In this document: positions 32,501 through 41,447 of the stretch, piece by piece
Layout of the letters: every line of letters begins with the position of its first letter
Position numbering within the stretch: the stretch's first letter is position 1
Assembly (NCBI RefSeq): GCF_022605165.1
Contig: NC_063069.1
Span: 3,410,001 to 3,474,000, forward strand
DNA: 64,000 nt
Origin: Purpureocillium takamizusanense
Lineage: Eukaryota; Ascomycota; Sordariomycetes; Hypocreales; Ophiocordycipitaceae
Reading direction: 5' to 3'
Translations under genes and position numbers: made by a program
Notes under the pieces: model-generated
Told to the model about the DNA's origin: nothing
Databases searched by the model: none
The model's input: the letters and a program-made list of their open reading frames with translations, nothing else

Positions 32501-35478
32501 TTGAACCGGTGATGCAGCTGCTTGACGGACTTGAAAACGTTGATGAAGTTGTCGGTGATGCGCGCGACGATGACCTCATGAGGAACAGCAACGCGGATAG
32601 CTTCTGCCACAACGTCCACCATCTTCTCCTCAACGACGCCCCCAAAGGGCGACTTGTGCTTTGACTCGCGCAGGTCGACCCGTCCATTCTTGACGCTGAT
32701 CATCTTGGCCCAAACGTTGCGCATCCGCGGCGGCTCAACATAGAGTCGGACGAGTTTCGAAGAGACGAACGGCGTCGACCACCGATGGCGCCCAAACTCC
32801 AGACCATAGACGTGGGCCATTACCAACGGGTCGTGAGGCAAGTCCGCCTTTATTTGTACGAGAGCAGCTTTAATGTCCACGGTGAGGAGCTCCGGTGTGA
32901 TGGTGGACACTGTGTCGGGGAAGCCACGGGTCGAGGGCATTCTATCCGGGCTGAGATACATGCCCTCCTGGCGAGGCCGGGGAACGTCTCTGCCGGTCCT
33001 CATGAAGGCCTTTCTCAGCGTCGTAGTCGCCACGCCTACCGAGTAGTGCCGATAGAGCGAGTACTGAAGCATGACGGTGCGAATGGATGATTGTATGTGA
33101 AACATGGGGCCGTGGCTGTCGCTCGACGCAGAAAAGGCGAGCTCGAGGCGAGGGACGTTGACAAAGGGCTCGGCCTCGAGCCTGTCGGCCGCCTCCACAA
33201 TCTGCGCCTCCATGCCTCGGGCGTGAATGGCAAGCCGGCGGCCGTCGCCCACGTTTTGCGGTTTCCGCCTGGCCCGTGGCGATGCCGGGGATGGAGTGAG
33301 GTCCGAGTCGGACTGCGTGAGGGATCGACTGTGCGTCCGCCTCCTGGTCATCCGCCGCTGCAAGCCGTCGAGCCTGTGTGCGCGATACTCGGCAGAGAAA
33401 GTGTCGAGATGCAGCGACACGCCTCGGGTGTCGTCCGAGATGTCTTCGTCCACGCCCGCAACCTCGACGTTGAAGTCGGTGGCCTCAAAGTGGTATCGGA
33501 TGAGCCATTCGGGCATGGAGCGCAGGAAGTTCTGGTGCTTCGGCGTCTTAGATTTGGCTCGCTTCACCGGCTCAACGTCGATACGCAGCTGCCGCACAAT
33601 CTGCCGCAGGCCGTCGGTGATTTCCGGTCTCACCAGACTGATAGCGCAGGATTGGATGTTTCCGGTGACGTCCACGGCGACATCGGGCTTCGCGCCGAGA
33701 TGGGCTTTAAGGTCAAGAGACTCGGTCGTGATGAGGTTGAAGACGTCCCCGGAACACGTCTGGTAGTAGAGTCGATGAGACTGCAGCCGCATCGCTCCGT
33801 CCAGGAAGTAATGCAAGTCCTCTACAGGCGAGTGTGACGACTCGACGTCGAGCGATATGGACGAGATGGACGAGATGATGAGGTCGAAGTCGTCCGAGTC
33901 CTCCGTCTCCTGCAGCGGATTGAGTTTGATGCGGACCACGGGTTCGTGCATGGAGAACTTGATGTTGGCTTTGGGGAGCAGCCGCGAGATGAGGTGGCTC
34001 GTTCGCTCATGCTCGGCTTTGGGCGGCTTGGGCTTGGGTTGCATGAGCGCGATAAGGAGGGGGAGGTGGCACGGGTCGAGGTCGATGGATGGCGACGTGA
34101 CGACGGAATTAGCGAAGAGTATGTTTGCGTTCTTGGCCTCGATGCTCTCGCTCTGCGCCAACTCGACCGTCTTGGACGGCAGCGTGGTGCGTGCCGTGGT
34201 GGTGGCCATGGGAATGTACAGCAACCGCTCTGGTTTGCCGTGGCCGTCGTCTAGGCCTACAGAGATGGACAAGGCGGCCGCAAGAGCTTCGTGGGCGATG
34301 TCCTTGGGAGAGAAGTACATGCGGTGCGCCGGGGACTTGGGGTCCAGACGGTGGAGGTCGACGCCCACCTCCTTCATGGATATGTTGAGCAGCATGGGGC
34401 TCGTGGCGGGCTTCACCGTGGTGATCTTCTTGGACAGGCCGATGAAGCTTACGGCGAACTGTACTTCCTTGATGCCGCGGAGGATGGAGCTCGAGAACTC
34501 CTTGGAGTCGGACACGGCACGCATGAGGTTGTCGTTTGTGGTGCTTCCCGGTTCGTCAATCTCCTGCACAACCTGCTCGAGGAAGATATCCAAGGGCTCC
34601 TCGGTCTCGGGGGTCGAGGGCTCCCTGCGCAGCTCCTCGAACCGCGCAGCGCAGAGCACGATGTCGTCATAGGGGATATGGACCCTGCCGAGCTTGAGCG
34701 CAATGGTGGCGTCGCGCAGGCCGTCTCTCGTCTCGTAGAGGAAGCCGTGGACGTTGAGCAGGGCGTGGTCGAGGACCTCGAGGGACTCGTTGCCGTTGGC
34801 AGTGAAGAGGACGCTGCGCACCGTGAATATCCACTCGGCCTGGCGATGGTCCTTTTTGGTGGACAGGGACCTTTGGAGAAAGAAGCGCGCGCGGTCGACC
34901 ATTTTGCGGCGCGTGTCGACGGCGATGGTGAAGCTGCCGACCTGGACATTGCCGACGTCGACAACGTTGATGGTGGAGTTGGTGGCGACCACATCCACCA
35001 TGCGCAGCCAGTTGATGTTCCTGTGCAGCTTCTTGATCTTTTCCTTGAACTTTGTGAGCTTCTTCCACGTCTCGCTGCGCGAGGCGGCCTGGGCCTTGCG
35101 GCGCGCAGACCGGGTCTTGCGCAGCGGCACGGACTCGTCCGATTTGCCATCCTTTGCGTCCAAGTCCTCGCCGTCCTTGCCGTCGGTGGCCTTGCGACCC
35201 TCGAGCTCGCGGATGTCGAGCGTGATGACGAGTTCGTTGAGGACGAGGCTTATCCAGGTCGGCTGCGCGAATGTGGGGCGGTGGACGTTGAAGCCGAGAC
35301 CGCGAATCTCGATCTTGAAGCCGTCGCGCGGGGTGTAGGCGAGGCGACGGAGCGAGAAGTAGCCGATGCGCTGGATGGAGACGCCAGTGGTGATCCTGAC
35401 GAGGGCAAACAGGACAAACGACGAGAGGTACGCGATGACGAAGAGGCCGAGCACAAAGGTCGGGTTGAAGAGTGCCAT
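26596..35478 (-). CDS. FMP27: FMP27 / BLTP2 bridge-like lipid-transfer protein (SABRE/Hobbit family)
   Basis: An uninterrupted 2960-residue frame. The ATG at 35478 starts with an N-terminal membrane anchor (MALFNPTFVLGLFVIAYLSS). An in-frame start further upstream adds only low-complexity leader sequence. Family landmarks follow in order: the N-terminal RBG-type region, the GFWDK block (GFWDKMRLNTHSRVHVAWKG, about residue 1376), the SW region, the WPPW block (SSWPPWVPMEIMFNFTADPF, about residue 2163), and the C-terminal domain (MPSVVLCLSYKGKEQRNFED and IEWQNKTWSNLDLALALKKA). The last 150 residues are Ser/Arg-rich and disordered. Known: these proteins form long hydrophobic grooves that move phospholipids at ER-plasma membrane contacts; the name FMP27 comes from a yeast mitochondrial proteome. 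No intron is needed over 8.9 kb. Length matches fungal relatives, and no break is seen. Confidence 0.95.
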   Translation of the reverse strand: MALFNPTFVLGLFVIAYLSSFVLFALVRITTGVSIQRIGYFSLRRLAYTPRDGFKIEIRGLGFNVHRPTFAQPTWISLVLNELVITLDIRELEGRKATDGKDGEDLDAKDGKSDESVPLRKTRSARRKAQAASRSETWKKLTKFKEKIKKLHRNINWLRMVDVVATNSTINVVDVGNVQVGSFTIAVDTRRKMVDRARFFLQRSLSTKKDHRQAEWIFTVRSVLFTANGNESLEVLDHALLNVHGFLYETRDGLRDATIALKLGRVHIPYDDIVLCAARFEELRREPSTPETEEPLDIFLEQVVQEIDEPGSTTNDNLMRAVSDSKEFSSSILRGIKEVQFAVSFIGLSKKITTVKPATSPMLLNISMKEVGVDLHRLDPKSPAHRMYFSPKDIAHEALAAALSISVGLDDGHGKPERLLYIPMATTTARTTLPSKTVELAQSESIEAKNANILFANSVVTSPSIDLDPCHLPLLIALMQPKPKPPKAEHERTSHLISRLLPKANIKFSMHEPVVRIKLNPLQETEDSDDFDLIISSISSISLDVESSHSPVEDLHYFLDGAMRLQSHRLYYQTCSGDVFNLITTESLDLKAHLGAKPDVAVDVTGNIQSCAISLVRPEITDGLRQIVRQLRIDVEPVKRAKSKTPKHQNFLRSMPEWLIRYHFEATDFNVEVAGVDEDISDDTRGVSLHLDTFSAEYRAHRLDGLQRRMTRRRTHSRSLTQSDSDLTPSPASPRARRKPQNVGDGRRLAIHARGMEAQIVEAADRLEAEPFVNVPRLELAFSASSDSHGPMFHIQSSIRTVMLQYSLYRHYSVGVATTTLRKAFMRTGRDVPRPRQEGMYLSPDRMPSTRGFPDTVSTITPELLTVDIKAALVQIKADLPHDPLVMAHVYGLEFGRHRWSTPFVSSKLVRLYVEPPRMRNVWAKMISVKNGRVDLRESKHKSPFGGVVEEKMVDVVAEAIRVAVPHEVIVARITDNFINVFKSVKQLHHRFKTGTNEYILDKKPEVPKKVPKVSIRARNFLFEMEDGAFEWKLGIIYRTGRIEQIQRIAREEAFRVKLKRVREEGRKGGSKIRSRSAFARGRTENSSASWFRSRSMGDHEKKGNGPDRDTMPRYDPEGENLGVNGNAKVSEDEARSHLDLFNAQSWRKRIDSAYKVSQAGMKELRGTFWGPDELPDDIEETENILEMPQRPALMAGMISDLHVVVDKPTFAMQDLPDFLHRVGKGMPRDMKYSLLVPLHVSVNMGETRITLRDYPLPFLHIPGLRTGQSSRTQAVQLKGNFVIAEEFRGLESTRRVRVTVVPPRHTDPTSSNEGSFAIEVRRTIGPVKSYSEVYMDINTALPTRITWGPCYQPAVQDMMMVVESFTKPPVDPSEKVGFWDKMRLNTHSRVHVAWKGDGDMHLALKGTRDPYQVTGNGAGFLMCWRNDVRWNINAEDDPKRFMTVDSGEYILAIPDFSHLIREEARRRDAPDAHLVEDELKAGAIFKKVVMKLSGKVQWMAGLMFERAIEDGKRSFDFKPHYDVVLKNPIFAKPSEDGLPYDAMRGFRSRHIHLSIAIWAPVDRDWRSQNPEPSRSYNTVHLTPRFFTHFFQWWALFSQPMSLPIRQGNLFPGREKNSKKFGRHLATLKYNLLLAPLFLAHIYKHKDAEDYSENAVSATGLKVRLDSFKLDLHQRREEFNTLGKGKNTQSRTSGVKIHAAQLDLARADIRAVSASLKGTTTEAIKKGDISSLIIDQDDKPDLDRFTIPDNDFSWIDMDDFVELDWILPTEPHPATMILPLAYAPRLTYFRQTDIGGTIDGDLTRTSPFGNEPTHFCIMTQDDNPKRVQAQLIHERLDQLEVQMSTHTRTVGEAELKMVQTNTSSDPETMADIDALRKHAFVLKDKKLFLENMLEQMQAKPFANIPAFNGNRPDSDSASSSESDNVLDIPTAAEFESDFKNRFVVHNLQLKWNNLLRNIVLRYFHQNSQRRGFVYYLSRPAIKFILDIVEEQNRARATKPAQAQSTTGASSSPDPSATEKDAGHDLEDCIKNILGEGRRYTCASFATNGDGTCAAIEDLESGISKEFSPQRGYHVRLIAPQIQLQSDKNKKHVVLVTAKGMELKVLEVLDKNRISDNVSGLVQRRFLVNMDSTQFFVTHQKWFSTNLVSMYAGSKYGAPGTSSWPPWVPMEIMFNFTADPFGFKRVVEKTSAMLRYDKYNNLRLKYNDEVNTDEGAKQTEQDNAVAESRADNLWVEFPRARALCNSSQYYAMYVIVLDLLMYSEPLEKNRSERLEKIMLASDFSDLSSAPKIVQNLQERIRQLEEIKSHFQIYSHFLDKRGWEDRLSLERDLASCEDELFFMMKAITTSQRKYDTTSDTNALLKWSISAHDIVWHLMLDSGEPLVELQLKDVEYDRTDNSDLSHANLIRVGKVLGLNLLPDATYPQIITPYHGDEKTHTALGKDTDMIRVYWYMLEAIAGIPVMDHFEVELFPMKIQLEREAGKRLFEYIFPGMDGDKLSAKTQSPYIVKQDMGLDDEEDDESPPDSSTRLGTPSMDKDSSGFSTRAGSLELRLRPTLQSNATQERSPKKALSVNSGEGHPFRLFRGGTGRSMLPKKASHDSLRSGSTPRPGAIPRSSTGFSSKESRESAEKKSSRFGLRGRPSADDKEPSDDLTKMITRASNYMTFAHIKMPSVVLCLSYKGKEQRNFEDVHDFVFRLPTIEWQNKTWSNLDLALALKKAVVKALISHTGAIIGNKFSKHRPNAEQRNRLRELANGSVMMSSMSASQYAGSINDSGDDSSSMYGTSPVDYSRSPPRSTRGSTHGSIPAPRSASRSSSIASGRSHRSGYNGPIIPASLTMTPPTPVDGRPENGLGIDLLRPSSSGGGVMSSHRRALRNVSGGDNRPATSASNLDSGDRRRPTGGGLRDRISAFTHRMSSQRENSGGTTGEEEAEAGDDEARDGTKLRGKRLSWAAGRTKTG

Positions 35479-37626
35479 GGTCGCGGTGACCCCTCTGGGC
35501 GGCCGGCCAGATCTATGTCCCTGCGGACGGAGCTTTGGGAGCGTCAGCAAAGAAGTCAAAGAACAGAACCGGACGGCAGCGCCGCCCCCTGAGGAAGGAA
35601 GAGGAGGAGAGGAGGGGGAGGAGGCATACATGTAGCTTCCAGCAGTCGGATCATGGCCTGGGGAGTCAGAAACGGTTCGAGGCAAGGCCCTCCATGGCCG
35701 CGTCGACTAATGAATTCGGATGCCGGTGGTGTCGAGGAAGCAATACGATGGGGTGGGAGGACAAGATGGTCGACTCGGGGCACAACAAAATGTGCCAGGG
35801 CGCGGCGCAGCTCCCCAGGACCCAAGTCCGTGGCTTCCGACAGATATGCACGAGTATGCCGGTAGGCAACGGCCGGCGGACGGCGGCGGGTCGTCGAGGA
35901 GGCCGGGCCGGGCGCGGGCTCCCTTTGAGCTGACGTCAGGAGCTGCGGTGCGTCCGAGCTCGAAGGGGGGCAGCAATACGGATGCTATTGCCGTCGCGGG
36001 GATGTGCGGGCGGGTTGCGGACGGGGCCACGGGGTCGCGTGAGGGCGTCGGTGATGTCGACGACGGAGCGGCAGGCAAGGCAGGCGTCGTGTGCGTGTGC
36101 CGTCAGTCGGTCGGCGTTGGGGTTGGAGGAATGGAGATTTGACGAGCACCGAGCAGAGGAGCGAGCAATCTGCAGCCCGGGGCAGCTTACAGTACTAGCC
36201 CAATGGAGGTGTGTCAACCCCAGCCCATCTTACCTAGCCTTAGGAACCTTGGCCTAGCCGCTGGGGGCCCCAGCGCACCCAGACAGCGGATTCCAGGCCC
36301 GCAGCTGCTGGGGCGGCGGCGGGTGGTGGCGCCGCTGGGGGAGGGAAAGGTGGAGTGGTGGGCACGGCGGCTGGGTTGGGGGGGGACATTGTTGAATCCA
36401 GTGCGCTACGAGGGCCTGAAGGTCCAGTACCTGCAGCATCCCGCAACAGGCTGCACCGGGCCATGTACCGTCCATACCTCCACTCTCACTTGCAGGCTCC
36501 ATGCCCGTTCCGCGGGCCCGCCACCATCACCCGTCGAATCCATCCATTTGAATGCCGCTCTCCCGTGCGCGAACCACCATATCAGCACGCAACTCAACCC
36601 AACACCAGCCGCTTACTACCTTCGCAGAGCCGCTAAAATAGCCAACAATTAAACATTCCATCATCTTGATTTGTTGTTGTGACACGTGCCCACCCCCGAC
36701 GCTGCTTTGTTGTCCGCCGTCCTTTGTCCTTTACCGGCGCCGCAATGCAGCACAATGCAGCGCTCGACTGTACCTTGTGCTGTACAGGGCGGAGGAATCG
36801 AGTCCACCGTACAGCCCCAGCGGCGACCCAGGAGGGGCTTGGGGTATCAGGTCGGGCCATGCGCCATTGTCCTGCCACGGAGGCCTCTTGGAGAACGGCA
36901 GCCGCTGTAGCAATGCATCCGAACAGGTATGAGCCATCCAGTAACTTTGCTTGCGTACGTCGTAGAGCAGATGGCACGTACACTGTATACTGTACGAAGT
37001 ACGGAGAGCGGCAGCCGGAGCCGCCCTGGCCCAGTGTCAGCAGCCGCTGCAGATATCACTTGCCAGGCTGGCCGTTGATAAGCTCTGGGTGACGTCTTGG
37101 CTTATCACACGCGTCTGCGAACGCCCAGATTCCCAGTCGGCCGGCGGCATGGGTCGCAATCTGCGCTGTGCACGCCGCCAGCAAGCGCTGCATGGCATGC
37201 AGGTGTTGCATCACCAGCAGCGCATTTACCCTACAGTGTCACACGAATTCCAATCACGGCCTTTTTGCTTCGCTCGACCGGGGATTCATAGTGCTCGCAT
37301 AATTTAGCACGCACCCATCCGATGACCGTAGCTGCTATGCTACATCTAGCCAGTCATCAGCACACCGCTGCGTCTCACTCGTGTTACGCCAGATGTTGCA
37401 TTGGAATCGAAGCCGCCGCTCGTCTGTCCGACCACAGTTCCCCCACGTCAACCACTCACGACCAACGCCAATGCCACAAGCCCCATGGAATTCGGACGCC
37501 CTGGGTATCATATTCTTTCTTGAACACCACGCCGTCTAAACCAAGTGCGCCGTGTCCCATGCTCTGTACACCACCTTCGCGTCATGCGTCCGTCTGAATC
37601 AAACACTGATATCCTACATTGCGGTC
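35479..37626. other. 2.1 kb spacer between FMP27 and the Tim17-like gene
   Basis: This holds the FMP27 promoter and leader and the 3' side of the next minus-strand gene. GC-rich frames around 35535-36652 and 36666-37092 overlap on both strands and have no domain content. Nothing further is recognised. Confidence 0.5.
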
Positions 37627-38450
37627 TCACACTCCTCTGCCGCCATGTCCGCTCTCTGACTCCTTTGCTCTTGGCGTCTTCTCTGCGGCCTGTGCCCTGA
37701 GCTCCGCAATGCGGTCGTTGATGAGGGCAATGTCCACCTCGACCTTGAGAATCTTCTCGCCCATCATGTCAATGTATTGCTCATCAGTCAGCTTCTTTAG
37801 CGGACTCCACGCCCAGCCGCTCGAGTCGCCCCGCGGCTGTGACTCCTTTGCGGCCATGCGGTTGGCGACGAGCTGCCCACCAGCTCCAACGAGGCCCCAA
37901 AGTACTATGCCCGGCAAGATCTTGGGCGGCCCTCCTGGAACGTGTCAGTCGGTACTGCGCATCGCTAACACGCCAGCAACTTACTCATAAGCCCAGCCAC
38001 TGCGCCGGTGGCGGAGCCGGCAATGGCGCTCGCCTTGATCCTGTCGGCTGGCCCAACGTGGTCGTCGCCGCCGAGCGCCCGTATCGCCACCGTCCTCGTG
38101 ACTGATACAGGTTAGCAGAGCTCTGGCAGTCGGACTAGGAGGCGGCACATACACCAGTAGCTCGTTCCCAGCGTAAACCACTGGGCCCCGGATAAGATGC
38201 CGCTGGCAAAGGGGTTCGTGTCTCTTGCAATTGCTCCTCCCACGCCGGCCAAGACTCCCACGGCACCTACAAAGTCTGAGGTTAGCGGGTGGGCTCTGTG
38301 AGGGGCGAGAGCGAGCATACCGGTCCAGGCGCCCACTTTGACGGGCGGTACGAGCAGCTCCATCACCTCTCGAGGAAGCGCGCCGGGCCTCTGCCTCGTG
38401 CGCACGGCCGATGAGCCGGGTTGAGGCTCATCCGGCGGGCCGTTGCCCAT
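37627..38450 (-). CDS. Tim17/22/23-like membrane protein
   Basis: Four exons, 38450-38321, 38266-38153, 38101-37985 and 37934-37627, join in frame to 222 residues. The N-terminus is Pro/Arg-rich. A Gly/Ala-rich membrane core follows: GAVGVLAGVGGAIARDTNPF, then SGAQWFTLGTSYWFTRT, then IAGSATGAVAGLMRGPPKIL and PGIVLWGLVGAGGQ. The GA-rich helices with the GxxxG-like SATGAVAGLMRG loop resemble the Tim17/Tim22/Tim23/PMP24 superfamily, which sits in mitochondrial inner or peroxisomal membranes. The C-terminus (DEQYIDMMGEKILKVEVDIA, then a Lys-rich end) is soluble and probably helical. No standard import-motor features are visible, so I do not call it a named Tim subunit. It is transcribed divergently from eIF4B. 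Confidence 0.75.
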
Positions 38451-39270
38451 GGCTGGGTTGTCGTCACCGTATGCAGAGGAGAACGCCTTTAGCTGTGACT
38501 GCGGCTGTGCGCGCGAACAACAGGCAGGAGAGATGACACAGCAGCCGCGCTGCCTTACCGTGAGCTCTCACCGCCTATAAGGCCGGATAATGGTTCGCGA
38601 TGATGAGATGAAGATGGTATGAGGTTGGCTGGCGGACCGGATGGGACCATGAGGTGGAATCCTGGATCGAATATCAGTGGATGGACGAGGCCCCGAGCAC
38701 CTGACAAGACTCGACCGTAGGTGCTCCACTACGTAACCTCGCCTGGTAAGGTAGGCAGTGAGTGGGAGACGTCGGGTTAGTTAGTAGCAGGCCACAGTGG
38801 GTTGTGCCGCTGGAGCTCTCTGCCAGCGACGCACCGCCAGCCCTGGAGTGCGCGCACAATGGCGACCAGCGCCCTGGAGCATCGCCAGTAGTACGTATCG
38901 GTCAGCCAATAGACGCGCGCCCTCGAGCTGGGCTTGGCGACGGACCAGGCACGGCTAGTCCCCAAACAGACTAGCGGCTCCCACTCCCTGCGCGGGTGAA
39001 AATTGAGAGGCAACACGAACCCTCACAATCACCAGCGCCTCCATCTTTTTTTCCACGGGCGAGCAAATTTCGACTCGTCAACCCCAGACACCGGCAACGC
39101 TCGTCGGGGTCCCACGGAAACAAACAAACAACACCACGCAACACGCCTCGGGCCGCATCACCGCCGTCCGATCCTCATCTCATCACCACTCGAGGCCCGA
39201 GCCTCTCCACGCCGCGTCCGTCTACGCGCACCGTTCCCGTTGCGCGTAGCCGCCGAGCCAAGCCGCAATC
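38451..39270. promoter_or_regulatory. Shared divergent promoter of the Tim17-like gene and eIF4B
   Basis: 820 bp separate the two start codons, which point away from each other. The eIF4B side (39010-39270) is pyrimidine- and CAAC-rich as in highly expressed fungal genes, with the ATG in the context GCAATCATGG. No TATA box is evident. Co-regulation is inferred only from the arrangement. Confidence 0.5.
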
Positions 39271-41447
39271 ATGGGTACGTTGGCCCTCACCCCCCGGCGA
39301 TGTCGCCCCCGACCCGAATCGCCCCCCCGACGCCATCGCTAACTCGCCTCCTCGACAGCTCCCAAGAAGAAGGAACAGCAGAAGATGTCCCTGGGGGACT
39401 TTCTGACTGATTCAGGTCCGTCCTCCCCGCCGCGATGCCACCCTGGGCCCCCGCCTCCGCCTTGTTGCCCGCCCGCCCTCACCCCTCACCCTGCCCGCGA
39501 TATGTCGCGCCTGAGGTTGGCCCCTCACCGATGAGCGTGCCCCGCTGACCCTTTGCAGGATTCGGAGGAGGCTCCTGGGCCGATGAGGTTGAAGAAACCT
39601 ATGGTGAGTTCGTCCCGCCGCCTCGCCGTTGACGCGTCACTAACGCCGCATAGTCACCGGTACGCGCTGAAATCGATGACGCAGCGTCGTCGACGGCTCC
39701 TCGCTGACCTTTGCCCAGGCACCCAGCCGCTCCCTCCTAGCGACCGATTTCGCCCTGGCGGTGGAAGTGGCTTGTCGTCTTGGCAGGACCGAGGTGAGCA
39801 GCATACCCCGGCGCTCGCTACTCGACGTAGACGCGTTCACTGACCCCGGCCCAAGGCTATTCCGTTCGCGAGAGGTCCCCGGCCCGGATTCCGGACAAGC
39901 CTCCCTTCACCGCTCATCTCGGCAATCTGTCCTACGATGCCACGAACGATACTGTCGGCGAGTTCTTTGAGGGCTGCGAGATCGTCAGCGTCCGCATCAT
40001 CGAGGATCGCGAGCTTATGCGCCCCAAGGGCTTTGGATATGTCGAGTTTGCCAACGTCGACGGCCTCAAGAAGGCACTGGAGCTCGACGGAGAATCATTC
40101 CAGGGACGAATGATCAAGATCAAGGTCGCTGATCCTCGTACGTATTCACGCCGGAGCTGCTACCACGTCATGGTATCTGACTGACCGGCCTCTGCAGCTC
40201 GTGGCGGTGACAGCCGCGGTGGAGACTCTATGCGCGACCTCAGCGACTGGACTCGCAAGGGCCCCCTTCCCGACCTTCCTGGCCGCAGCGGCGGTGGCGG
40301 TCGCCAGATGTCTGACTTTGGCGAGCGCCGTCCCCGTGACCCCGCCTTCGAGGGCCGTCCCGAGCGCCCGGCCGCCCGCGAGCTGAACTGGGAACGCAGA
40401 GGACCGCTCGCCCCCCTGGCGCAGGAAGCTCCGGCACCCGGCGACTCGAGCACCGGCCCTGAAGGCCTCGGCGAGCGCGGCGGCTCGCATCGCGGCCCCC
40501 GTGGCGGTGCGGGCACCTGGGGCGAGGGCCGTCAGGAGGGCTCCCGTCCTCCCCGACGCGAGCTGCCCGAGCAGCGCGAGCGTGTCGTGACGGCTGCCGA
40601 GAAGGACATGCAGTGGCGCGATCGCATGCGTCCGGACGCCGCCAAGCCCGAGGGCACCTCCCGCGACGGCAGCGAGGCTCCTCCCTCGCCTGCCCTGTCC
40701 AACGCCGCCCCCGTGGCCCCAGCTGGACGGCCCCGTCTGAACCTGCAGAAGAGAACGGTGTCGGAAGCCACGGATGCTGTCGCCACCCCTTCTGGTGACT
40801 CCAAGGCCAGCCCCTTTGGCGCTGCCCGCCCCATCGACACGGCCACCCGCGAAAAGGAGATTGAGGAGAAGCGACAGCAGGCGCTGCGGGAGAAGCGCGA
40901 GGCCGACGAGAAGGCCAAGGAGGAGCGTCGTTTGGCCAAGCAGGCGGCGGCGGCCAAGGCCGAGGCCGAGCAGGGTGAAGCCGCAGCGGCGGAGGAGGCG
41001 CCCAAGGAGGGCGAGGAGAAGACTGCCACGGAGAGCAAGGCGGAGGAGACGGCGGAGCCGGCCGAAAACCAGAACGGAGCGTCGGGCGAGACCAAGGTGC
41101 CGATCCGGACCCGCGAACCCCGCGAGCCCCGTGAGCCCCGTGAGCCCCGTGAGCCCCGCGAGCCCCGCGAGCCCAAGGAGTCTGTGTCCAACGTCAAGTC
41201 GAGAGCGGCAGAGGCCGGCAGCTGGCGATCTGCATCCAACGAGCAGCGCCGCGGACCGCCCAGCGGACCTCGTGGCGGACGTGGCGGCGGCGCCCCTCGC
41301 GGAGGACGCGGAGAGGTGCGCAGCCCGCGGGCCAACGGCTCGGCGGCGGCCTCGCCCGACGCGGAGGCGCCCCCGACGACGGATGAGGATGGATGGACCA
41401 CAGTACCGAACAAGAAGGGACGACAGGGCCGTCCCGTGGCGTCTTGA
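39271..41447 (+). CDS. TIF3: Translation initiation factor eIF4B (Tif3-like), seven exons
   Basis: Exons 39271-39274, 39359-39415, 39559-39603, 39654-39659, 39719-39793, 39856-40137 and 40198-41447 give 572 residues. The protein begins MAPKKKEQQKMSLGDFLTDS, then GGGSWADEVEETYVTGTQPL, the fungal eIF4B start. The RRM spans about residues 80-156, with RNP2 HLGNLS and RNP1 KGFGYVEF. Arg/Gly-rich segments (PPRGGDSRGGDSMRDLSDW) and a charged helical stretch (EKEIEEKRQQALREKREADE) follow. A run of seven Arg-Glu-Pro units lies at 41112-41174, and the protein ends with RGG motifs (GPRGGRGGGAPRGGRG). Known: eIF4B stimulates the eIF4A helicase and 40S recruitment in the cytoplasm. Exon 1 holds only ATG+G. 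Exon 4 is a six-nucleotide microexon (TCACCG) that supplies Val-Thr in frame; the join is required to keep ETYVTGTQPLPPSDR. Confidence 0.93.
41112..41174 (+). repeat. Seven tandem 9-bp units coding Arg-Glu-Pro
   Basis: The units are CGN GAR CCC, seven times in succession inside eIF4B. The wobble positions differ between units, so the array is not brand new, but copy number could still vary. Confidence 0.9.

Noticed and set aside
29065..35592. Several long plus-strand frames (up to 433 codons) across the FMP27 gene
   Set aside because: They are antisense shadows of a GC-rich conserved gene and show no independent domain.
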